Positions 35,036-43,500 of a stretch of DNA of 64,000 bases are shown here, piece by piece. The DNA lies in NCBI GenBank assembly GCA_964473865.1, contig CAYYQN010000003.1, positions 107,171 to 171,170 on the forward strand. Direction: 5' to 3'. Positions within the stretch are counted from its first letter, which is position 1, and each line of letters opens with the position of its first letter. This stretch comes from CAIMUX01 sp964473865 (lineage in GTDB: Bacteria > Eisenbacteria > RBG-16-71-46 > CAIMUX01). The notes under the pieces are model-generated. The model searched no databases and was not told the DNA's origin. It worked only from the letters and a program-made list of their open reading frames with translations. A program made the position numbers and the translations under genes.

Positions 35036-35070
35036 AAGGCCGCCCCCCGCACCGAGCGGAGGGCGGCCTT
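35036..35070 (-). terminator. Terminator of the M28 peptidase gene
   Basis: AAGGCCGCCC (35036-35045) pairs perfectly with GGGCGGCCTT (35061-35070), with an inner CGC/GCG extension. It lies 29 bases past the stop of the minus-strand gene ending at 35099, and may also serve the opposite strand. Confidence 0.65.
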
Positions 35071-35098
35071 GATGCCTACGGAGCAGCGTCGGTCCATA

Positions 35099-38023
35099 TC
35101 ACGGGGCCACGACCATTCGTTGGGAGAGCACGCGGCGGCCCGCCTTCAGCCGGGTGAAGTAGATGCCCGGCGAGGCCGGCCGGCCGGAGCTGTTCCGTCC
35201 GTCCCAGACGGCCTCGTGCTCTCCCGCGGTTTGCACCCCGTTGACCAGCGATCGAACCAGACGTCCATCGATTCCGAACACCTGCAACGAGATCGGGCCT
35301 GCGGTGGGCAGCGCATAACGCAGGCGCGTCCCGGCCGGGAACGGGTTCGGCCGAGGAGCGTCCAGACGCAGCGCCGCGACCGAGGGCGCCTCCTCGACGG
35401 CCACCGGTGCGCTCGTGCCGCTGATCTCGAAGTCGTCGACCGCTGCCTCGACCAGGGAGTTCGGGGAGACGTCATTGGCGATGAAGCGGACGCGCATCTG
35501 GTTCGTCGGCGTGAGGTAGTCCGAGACCAGGAATGACATCTGGGTCCAGGAGTTCGCCGAAGCCGTGGTGTTCTCGAGGTTCACCCAGCTGGTGCCGCCG
35601 TCGCCCGAGATCTGCACGACCCACGGATCGGTGCCCGGGTTGTTGCCCAGATTGTTCGTGTACCACCGCCAGTAGGTGACGCGCGCGTCGGTGATCTGGC
35701 TCAGGTCGAGAAGCGGCGTGGTCAGGGTCGTCTTGCCGCCGTCGACATCCTCCGTTCCGGCGGCGCCGCCCGGTACGCCCTGCCCGGTCACATAGCAGTC
35801 GGTTCCCGGGGCTGCGGTATGGTCGTCCTCGGGCTGGCACTGCTGCGAGTTGTAGACGGTGCCAACCGGATCCCCCCGCACCCACAGTCCACTCGTCGCG
35901 TTGTCACCGGTGGTGGCGAGCGTCCAGGGCGCCTCGGCCTCGCATTCGTCGTAGACCGCGGTTCCGACCTTGAGGGTGAAGCTGGAGGTCGTCTGGTAGC
36001 CGTCCGCCGTGGAGATCGTCAGTGACACTGCCAGCACCTCTCCCGGCACGGCGCCCGAGGCGACCGCGAGCGTGAATCCGGGAGTCAGCTCGCTGGCCCC
36101 GTTCACGGGGATGCTCGCGGCGGTGGCCGTTCCGGCCAGCACGGTGATTTGCGCGCTCCCGCTGGAAGCGAGCGCGGTGACATTCAGGGCTCCGGTGCTG
36201 CCGCGGTTGGAGACGGTGACCGGCACCACGATCACCTCGCCGGGATCGATCACGCCGTTGCCGTTGCCGGTGGTCAGATCACTCATCTGGTGCCAGTAGT
36301 GAGCGAGGTTCGGCGCGGCCGTGACGTACTGCAGCGGCAGAAGCCGCGTGTTGGCCGCATCGGTCATGGTGAGCGTGAAGCTCAACGCGGTTCCGTCGGT
36401 GACCGAGGATGCGACCTGGAAGCGCAGCGCGGTGGTGTTGGTTCCTTGTCCGCCCTGAGGAATGTCCGCCCAGGAGGCGGTCGGGTTCAGGATGGTGACG
36501 CCGGGGGTGGTGGTCGTAAGGGTGCCGGTGACGTCCGTGGCATCGGCGGCGCCGACGTTGCGCACGGTGGCCCACAGCTCGATCGTCTCGCCCGGGTTGG
36601 CGACGCCGTCGCCGTTGCCGCTGGATCCGCCGGCCATGTCATCGTCCAGCAGGGAGGAGCCGAGCACGAGGTAGGACGACTCGGGGTTGATCGGCAGCGC
36701 GGTCAGCGCCACGGCCGCGAGATTCGCCTTGGTGCAGGAGATCACGTAGTCCTGGGGATATCGTTCGATCCGGTCGTCGCAGGTGTGGTACCAGGGGCAG
36801 AAGTCGGCGCCCCACGCTTCGTCCTCGATGGAGCAGACCGCCTTGTATCCATGGTCCCAGAACGAGGCATGGTCGCTGCCCTGCAGCGCCTCTACCACCA
36901 CAACCGGCTCGATCTGGCCCGGGACGTAGGTGGTAATCGCGTTGGAGAGGATCGTGGCGACGGATTGCGAATTGGTGTCGGTGTAGATCACGAGGTCGGC
37001 CGGCGCGGCATCGGTGCCGCGATAGGAGATCATGTCACAGTTATACACCGCGATGATGTTCTCGCCGGCGGCCGCCATCGCGGCGGCATAGGCGGCGGAT
37101 CCGATCAACCCCTGCTCCTCGCTGTTCCAGCAGGCGAACTTGATCGTGTACTGGAACAGGTACTGGCTGAGGATCCGGGCGACTTCGAGAACCGCGGCGG
37201 TGCCGGATCCGTTGTCGTCGGCGCCGGGGGCGCAGGTTGCCGGCGTGGGAGACGTCGAATCGAAGTGACCGCAGAAGTACACCACCCGGGAGGGATCGAC
37301 CTGGCCGGGCATGGTGGCCACCACGTTGCGCTTCTGGCCGCTGTGGGAGTAGTAGTGGAACTCCGCGCTGAGTCCGTAGGACTGGAACGTCTCGAGCATC
37401 CACTGCGAGGAGGCGACGTTGTTCGCCTGGAACGCTTCGCGGGTCTCGAAGTCATCGAGGGCCTGCCAGAGCGGCACGTAGGTCGAGGTCGTGACCTGGT
37501 CCACCATGTCCTGCACGAAGGGGTCGACGTCCCGGGAGGGGACGCGAAGCCGCTCCCCCTCCGTCCGGGCGTCCGCCCGGGGCACGCGATCGATTCGCAC
37601 CGGCTGCTTGAGGCCGCCGAGCACGCGGTCGGACTCGGAGGTGAGGCGAGGAGTCTCCCCGGGGGTGGCCAGGAACACCTCGTGGCCGGCGCGCACGAGG
37701 ACCCGGGCGGGCGGCTCGAAGGCCGCGCGTTCGGCATCTTCGAGGAGGTAGGCATAGAGGGTCTCGTTGGGAGCGAGGTCGAGGACGTGGCCTCCGGCGG
37801 CGGCGAGAGCGGACCGGTTCTCGGAGGCGATTCCGATCACGAATCCGGAGAGTCCCTCGAAGTACGTCTCCACAGCCGGGGAGAACGTCTCCGGCGACGC
37901 CGGACGGGGAAGCCAGGAGACGGCGTGATCCGGGGTCGCGAACCCTACGGACGTCGATGCCGGGCCGATCAGGACGGACAACCCCAGGAGTATCGACGCA
38001 ATGCGAACCGGGCGCGAGAACAT
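35099..38023 (-). CDS. Secreted M28-family zinc aminopeptidase with FlgD-like tail
   Basis: A 974-residue exported protein: signal peptide (IASILLGLSVLIGPASTSVGFA), an N-terminal beta domain, then an M28 peptidase domain (about residues 160-460). Its zinc ligands and catalytic residues are visible in FCGHFDSTS (His/Asp), PGADDNGSGTAAVLEVARIL (bridging Asp), NSEEQGLIGS (Glu pair) and a later YHTCDDRIE (His). Two CARDB-like beta repeats follow (NGDGVANPGETIELWATVRN and NGNGVIDPGEVIVVPVTVSN), then a carbohydrate-binding-like domain and the FlgD-like tail (NPFPAGTRLRYALP ... AVWDGRNSSGRPASPGIYF). It probably degrades extracellular peptides. The ATG at 38023 follows a perfect GGAGGAG. Terminator at 35036-35070. 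Confidence 0.92.
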   Translation of the reverse strand: MFSRPVRIASILLGLSVLIGPASTSVGFATPDHAVSWLPRPASPETFSPAVETYFEGLSGFVIGIASENRSALAAAGGHVLDLAPNETLYAYLLEDAERAAFEPPARVLVRAGHEVFLATPGETPRLTSESDRVLGGLKQPVRIDRVPRADARTEGERLRVPSRDVDPFVQDMVDQVTTSTYVPLWQALDDFETREAFQANNVASSQWMLETFQSYGLSAEFHYYSHSGQKRNVVATMPGQVDPSRVVYFCGHFDSTSPTPATCAPGADDNGSGTAAVLEVARILSQYLFQYTIKFACWNSEEQGLIGSAAYAAAMAAAGENIIAVYNCDMISYRGTDAAPADLVIYTDTNSQSVATILSNAITTYVPGQIEPVVVVEALQGSDHASFWDHGYKAVCSIEDEAWGADFCPWYHTCDDRIERYPQDYVISCTKANLAAVALTALPINPESSYLVLGSSLLDDDMAGGSSGNGDGVANPGETIELWATVRNVGAADATDVTGTLTTTTPGVTILNPTASWADIPQGGQGTNTTALRFQVASSVTDGTALSFTLTMTDAANTRLLPLQYVTAAPNLAHYWHQMSDLTTGNGNGVIDPGEVIVVPVTVSNRGSTGALNVTALASSGSAQITVLAGTATAASIPVNGASELTPGFTLAVASGAVPGEVLAVSLTISTADGYQTTSSFTLKVGTAVYDECEAEAPWTLATTGDNATSGLWVRGDPVGTVYNSQQCQPEDDHTAAPGTDCYVTGQGVPGGAAGTEDVDGGKTTLTTPLLDLSQITDARVTYWRWYTNNLGNNPGTDPWVVQISGDGGTSWVNLENTTASANSWTQMSFLVSDYLTPTNQMRVRFIANDVSPNSLVEAAVDDFEISGTSAPVAVEEAPSVAALRLDAPRPNPFPAGTRLRYALPTAGPISLQVFGIDGRLVRSLVNGVQTAGEHEAVWDGRNSSGRPASPGIYFTRLKAGRRVLSQRMVVAP

Positions 38024-38270
38024 GGACTCCTCCCCCTCTGGTGAGCCGGCCGCGCGCAAACGCGGCGCCCACGATCGTGCGGACCGCGGAAACCGCGTAA
38101 ATCATAGCACTTTGAGGCGCGGAGTGCAGCAGCAAAGGCCCAGGAGCAAGAGAGGGTTCTGGCGATCGGAACCCAGAGGAACTGCTGGCGGTCGCGGCTC
38201 TCGGGGCCGGCAGCCCGGCCGATCCACCGCTCCCTGGCATCTACCGGGACCGGCTTCTGCCCCGGGCTCC

Positions 38271-38297
38271 AGCAGGGTGTATCTGGACTCCCCCCGC
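38271..38297. repeat. Left inverted repeat of the IS110-family element
   Basis: Begins AGCAGGGTGTATCTGGAC. It matches the reverse complement of 39640-39666 at 26 of 27 positions (the mismatch is in the C-run near the inner end). Confidence 0.75.
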
Positions 38298-38545
38298 AAG
38301 AAGAATCGTCAGGCTCCGAAAGGACGGCGGTGAGATCTGGCTGCAGCCGTATCTCCGGCCTCTGTGTGGAGCCGCGTGGACTCCGGGCCATGATGGAATT
38401 TGCGCGCGAGGTGCCAATCGCTGGAAGCGGCCTCAAGGGCCAGACCTGCTATCGGCGTCTCCCCGCGCCGGTCAGACCGAACGCGATCTCCTTGTTTGTT
38501 CTCGGAGCAGATCAGCGGACGGGTCGATGGTTCGGGAAACGGGTG
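38298..38545 (-). ncRNA. Candidate guide (bridge/seek) RNA region of the IS110-family element
   Basis: The transposase stop is followed on the minus strand by about 250 noncoding bases before the inverted repeat. In IS1111-type members of the family this position encodes the structured RNA that pairs with target and donor DNA. The location and size agree; I have not derived a convincing fold by eye. A TTGACA hexamer (38549-38544) spans the stop codon, but no good -10 was found. Confidence 0.3.
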
Positions 38546-39577
38546 TCAAGCCGGGTGGTTCATCTCCAGGTAGTTCTGGCCGCGAAGCCAGCACGCCCAG
38601 ACAGTCCGAGCGAGTCGATCCGCCAGGCCGACAGTGGCGGCATGGTCGCCGCGTTTCTTCTCCAGGCGGAGGGCCCAACTGCGCAAAGGGTCGGGACTCT
38701 CGCGGCGTTTGGCGTGACAGAGGGTCGCCCGGGCGCCATGGATCAGGAGCATGCGGAGGTAGGTGTCACCTCTCTTGCTGATTCGGCCGAGGCGTCGGAT
38801 CGAGCCGGAAGATCGTTCCCGCGGCGTAAGGCCGAGGTTGCAGGCAAAGTGCCGGCCGGAGGGGAAGCGGGCTACGTCTCCGACAAAGGCAACGAGCGCC
38901 GTGGCGGTGAGAAGGCCGACCCCGCGGATGGTTTGCAGTCGGGCCACGACATCCATTTGCCCGCCCAGAGCCTCCAATTTCGCCTCCGCGAGCCGCATCC
39001 GGCGTTCGAGTTCGCCGATCTCGTCGCAGACCTCTCGGAGGATCGAGCAGATCGGGGGCGGAATCCCGGCCTCGGGATCGTCGACCCAGGCGCGGACCTG
39101 CGGAACGACTCTGGTGGCCCCCAGGGAAATGACCAGGCCGAATTCCCGGAGGAGTCCGCGGACGGTATTGATCCGCGCGGTTCAGGTCGCGAGCCATCGG
39201 GTACGCACCCGGTGGAGAGCGGTGAGGCCCTGCTGATCGACCGACTTCACCGGGACCGCCCGGATTCTCTCGTTGCGTCCGGCTTCGAGGAGCGCTTCGG
39301 CGTCGGCGGGATCGATCTTGTTGCCCTGGCGGTAGCGAACCACATGGCTGACCGGGAGGAGCCGGACCTGATGCCCCAACCGGGTGAGCTCGCGTCCCCA
39401 GTGGTGAGCCGAGCCGCAAGCTTCCATGACCACGGTGCTGGGCGACTGCTTGCCCATGAAGCGGAGCAGTTGGCTCCGTGTCAGTCGCCGCTGTTGGCTG
39501 ACTCGGCCGGGATGCTGCGAAGCGGCGACTTGAAAGACCGACTTGGCGAGGTCGATGGCGAATACGGTACTCTTCAT
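38546..39577 (-). pseudogene. IS110-family transposase, interrupted by a TGA codon
   Basis: The 344-codon frame starts at ATG 39577 behind AGGAGGAG. The N-terminal RuvC-like DEDD domain is intact: AIDLAKSVFQVA, VVMEACGSAHHWGREL and KIDPADAEALLEAG. A single TGA (39182-39184) follows WLAT, after which the same frame reads TARINTVRGLLREFGL, through ARLQTIRGVGLLTATALVAF and the serine-containing SSGSIRRLGRISKRGDTYLR of the C-terminal transposase_20 domain. Family members have Arg or a similar residue at the TGA position, so a CGA-to-TGA transition is the simplest lesion. There is no Cys expectation and no hairpin like that of the selenoprotein gene. Confidence 0.85.
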
Positions 39578-39639
39578 GGCGGACTCCTCCTGGTCCCTGG
39601 GACCGTGATGCGGCCTGGCACGATGATGCCGTACGAGCC

Positions 39640-39666
39640 GCGGGAGGAGTCCAGATACACCCTGCT
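39640..39666. repeat. Right inverted repeat of the IS110-family element
   Basis: Complement of 38271-38297 with one mismatch. It starts two bases inside the stop codon of the decayed Cys-rich gene on the minus strand, so insertion probably happened exactly at the 3' end of that gene. Confidence 0.72.
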
Positions 39667-40356
39667 AGCGGAAGTTGCTCTCGATCTGACCCCAGCTCTT
39701 GCGTTCGACCGGAATCGGCCTGCAAACCCAGGGATCCCAGAGCACGCCGTTCCCGAGGTACATACCTCCGGCAGTCGCGCAATCCAGTTCCGTCGACATG
39801 GCGCAGGAGCCATCGGTGTAGCGGCAAGCTCCGAAGCTCCCGGTCGGACACCGGTTCGAAGTGCACGGACCGCCGACAAACGAACCACCCGCTGTCACGC
39901 AGGCGTCCGGAAGCAGAAGCTCGCAGGTGATGTTCGGGAAGCAGCGAGCGCCGGGAGCATGATGCAGAAGGACTGGGGCTCCCCGGCAGCTCCCGCGTAC
40001 GCGAAGCCGCCAAACCAGGAGAGCTCGTCCGCCCTGTCGGTCCGGACGCTATCGGTGGAGCTCATTCCGATCGACGTGTCGCCGGCGGGCCAGCCGGCCG
40101 ACGTGAGGTAGAACACCGCGGGGGTGGGCGCATCGCTTCCCAGGATGATGATTTGGCCGCCACCGTCGGCGGTATGCGAGATCCCCCAGCCAAAACCCTT
40201 CAGCCGCGGGCACAGGGCTCTCGGGAGGCAGGTCAGGTCGGTCGACTAGGCAACACCTGTGTTGTGAACCACGACGCACCCGTTCGCATTGGGGCCCGCC
40301 GAGACGGGGGCGCTCGCGACCGCGAGTGCCACCAGAGCCAGTAGGAATCTTGTCAG
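39665..40356 (-). pseudogene. Decayed secreted Cys-rich protein with SWGxIKxxYR-type tail
   Basis: A signal peptide (TRFLLALVALAVASAPVSA) and GPNANGCVVVHNTGVA open the frame at 40356; this matches the start of the 46159 gene after its signal peptide (GPNEGGVLWVHDTGLTFTED). The frame then meets TAG at 40246-40248 and continues STDLTCLPR ... SIGMSSTDSVRTDRADELSW to about 39950. There a frameshift is needed to enter GARCFPNITCELLLPDAC and the Cys-rich module ending ERKSWGQIESNFR. The start codon position reads CTG behind GGAGGA, perhaps a third lesion. The gene is also much shorter than its paralogue. Confidence 0.75.
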
Positions 40357-40570
40357 GGATTCGTCCTCCCGGTTCGGGCCGCTCGACAACCTGCGAGCGA
40401 TCCGCAACGGCCTTCTCGGGGGACCAGTCCGCGCGATCGGGTGCCGATCCCGGAAGCCACTCCGGTCGGCTTGCGCTCGGATCCGGGAACGCTCCATGCC
40501 CGAGCCAGCCTCTGCCTGCGACAACGCCGGCCGCACGCAGACCGCCGCCGGGGCTCTCGCTCCGCAGTCT
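40357..40570. other. Intergenic region without recognised gene
   Basis: This gap lies between the decayed Cys-rich gene and the end of the giant metalloprotease gene. It should hold the old promoter of the pseudogene and the terminator of the large gene, but I see no clear hairpin with a T-run. Confidence 0.4.
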
Positions 40571-43500
40571 TCAACGGATCCGCACGATCTTCCGCGATGC
40601 TTCGAAGCCCTCCGTCTCCATGCGGAGAAAGTAGACACCGCTCGCCACCGGGTGCCTCTGGCTCGAGAGCCCGTCCCACTCCATGGCGTGCCGGCCGGGC
40701 TCGACGGCGCTGTTCAGGATTGTCCGCGCGAGGCGGCCGCTGACGTCATAGACGGCCAGCGTCACTCTTCGCCGGGAGGGAACCTGGAACGAAATGGTCA
40801 TCGGACCGCCCGCCGGCGTGGGCCACGCGCCATGGAGCGCCGGCCGGAGGACCGTGGCGCCGTCCTCCACCGAGGTGACGACGGGATGGAGGTTGAGCCC
40901 GCCTTCGTGATCGAGAAGCACGACGTCTCGCACGTCGACCGCGTCGAGGCCACTCCCCAGGAAACTGATCCTGGCGATGAATCCGTCGCCGTCAGGCGCG
41001 ATCCAGGCCGACGAGCGCTGGAGAGCATTCGCCAGCACGAGGTGGCCCGGTTCGACCTCGCGAACGAGGAAGCATGGGGTAACGCCCCCCTCCTCGTTCA
41101 GGATGTTCGGGATCACCCCGTCGCTGTCCGCGGTTGCCCCGAGGAAGGCCAGCACTCCTGCCGGGTAGTCGATCCCCAGGCTGTACCCGCTCAGGTTGAC
41201 CGCGCCGCGAATCGTCACATTCAGGTGCCACAGCGCTCCGCCGTCGGTGGCTTCGTCACGCAGGAGCACCGCGTTCGCATTCTCGCCGGGAGGATCGCTG
41301 TACGGCAGGCCTCCGATACCGAATTCCTCCGCGAAGAGCTCGAGGTCTTCCGAGAACACCTGACCGTCCTCATCGAGATCGAGAAGGGGCTCGAACTCCA
41401 GCTCCGCTTCGGTCGTGCCGTACCCCTCGAGAAGCAGCGCGAGATCGTTTACTCCGACGATCGTGTCCGAGCTGAAGTCGGCGGCAGGTACCTCGAGGTT
41501 GCGCGCGGAATACGCGTGGTTCTCCATCGCCATCGACTGCGAGAGGTCATCGGTCGCCGCAACCCAGTAGACATACCGCTGCCCGTTGACCGCCGTCGAG
41601 TCGACGAAGGCGGCGGCGCCGGGAGGCTGGAACGCAATCACTTGCGGTACGAGGTTGGCCGGCGCTCCCCGGTAGATCCAGTAACCGGTGACGGTGTTCT
41701 TGCCGCCGCCATCATCGTACGAACGTTCCCACGACAGATGGACGCGGCCTCCGTCGTCGTCCGGATTGTCCACCGCCCGGAAGTCCCTCGGCGGAGCCGG
41801 AAGGAAGTTCCCATCGACGACTCCCGAGATCGCGTAGGTGAGGTTCGACATTTCCGACCGGTTGGATGCCTCGTCGATGGCGCGCAGCGCCAGATAGTAG
41901 AGGCGCCCCGGCTGGGGCAGCTGCACGGTCACGTTGAGTTCCGAGCCCGCCTCCGCCGTCTGTGCTACCGGCAGCACGGTCAGCGCTTCCCAGTCGTCCG
42001 CTCCGAACGCGCTGTCGGCATAAGCGATCTCGTACCCCTCGGCCGTTCCGGACGCGCCGTCGTCCCCCGTCGCTGTCCAGAGGAGACGGATCAGGCCGGA
42101 GCCCGGAACGCCGACGGCGCCGAGATCGCCGACTCCGCCCGGCGGCACAACATCGTCGGTGACATCGTCGGCGAAGATGCAGAAGGTCCCGCCCGCGTCC
42201 ACCCTCGCCGAGACGACGTTCGCCTCCGTCTGCACTCCGCCTTCCCCGAGCGGAATCCAGGCCGGCCCGGATGGATCCCACCGGCGGATGCGAAGACTCC
42301 GCTCGTCGATCCCCGCCAGCAGCGAATCGTTGTACAGGATGTTGATCGACCCGGGTGCCGGGAACGGATCATCCGGCTCCAGGCGAATCGAGAAGAGCTC
42401 GCCCACCGGAGTGGCCTCGAGCCCCGGCACGCGAAAAGGCCACGGATTGCCGGCGGCGGCCGCCGCGCTTCCCGTGGCTGAAACGCTCGCGCCCGACAGG
42501 TTGATGTTGGCTTGGCCCTGGTAGAGTTCCGTGTCCTCGCCGGCCTCGAGATCGTGCAGGCCGAACGGGACGACGAACTCGGTCCGGTTCGCATCGAGAT
42601 CCTCCATGCCGACCTCGAAGGTGCCGGTGCCATCAAACAGGGAATCGGCCAGGACAGCCGTCAGCAGGGCTTCGTAGTGCTCAGTCCCGGGGAGCGCCTC
42701 GACGGCCAGGGTGTCGATCCGCCCGGAGCAGAAGGCCACCACCGTCGGAGGGCCAGCAAGCGGCTCGTCCGCCCAGAGCCCCAGACGGCACCACGCCGTG
42801 CCGCCCGCCGAGGGGGAGGTGAGCTCGATTGCCGCTCCCGGTGCCTGGTCTTCAGATCGCACGCCACGGCTCAGAACCACCCGGAGTCTTGCCTGCCCGT
42901 CAGAAGCCGCCGCCAGCGGATCGCCCAGCAATCGTGTGGTCCCGCCGGGGTGGCGGTTGTAGACGCGGATCGCGTCTCCCCTCCGCAACCCGTCTGCCAA
43001 TAGCCGGCCGCGGAGGTCCGTGCGCCCGACGTCGATCAGAGAGCCGCGGTCCAGGCGGTAGACGACAGCATCCGCCGCCGCAGCCCCCGCCTGCGCCACC
43101 TCCATCATCGCGGACCGGGAACCTGGGCCACGGTCGAAGATCTCGATCGAAGGCCTCGGAAAAGCGCGCGAACCCTGGTTCCCCCATGCGTACCACTCGA
43201 GGCCGACGTTGTCATCTGGACCGGTCAGATCTGCGCTCGTGGGCGCCCCGTTCGCGAACCAGCCGTACGGCGGCTTCTGGATATCGATCAGCGAGCTCCA
43301 GCCCTCCAGCAACCCCTCCAACTGATCCCAGCACGACATCCCTCGGGATGCGAGCTGCTCGGTGGCGCAGAACAGTCCCGGCCACATCCCGACGCAGTCG
43401 TACTGCAGATTCTGGACATAGTCGTTGGCGGACGACATTTCCGTGGTCAGCAACTGTTCGTCCATGGCCCCGTAGTTTTCGGGGTAGATCTCCGGGTGGT

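Larger units (their letters stand above)
38271..39666 (-). mobile_element. IS110-family insertion sequence, inactive
   Basis: The transposase pseudogene (38546-39577) is enclosed by 27-bp imperfect inverted repeats, at 38271-38297 on the plus strand and 39640-39666 as its complement, with one mismatch. Noncoding flanks are short on the 5' side (about 63 bases) and long on the 3' side (about 248 bases). The long 3' noncoding end and the presence of inverted repeats point to the IS1111 branch, in which the guide (bridge/seek) RNA is encoded downstream of the transposase. The outer limits are inferred from the repeats; no target-site duplication was identified. Confidence 0.6.

Noticed and set aside
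39182..39184. Selenocysteine in the IS110 transposase
   Set aside because: The position is not a Cys in the family, and no hairpin follows.
38330..40111. 593-residue plus-strand ORF across the IS110 element
   Set aside because: Antisense to the transposase and the Cys-rich pseudogene; no protein-like features of its own.
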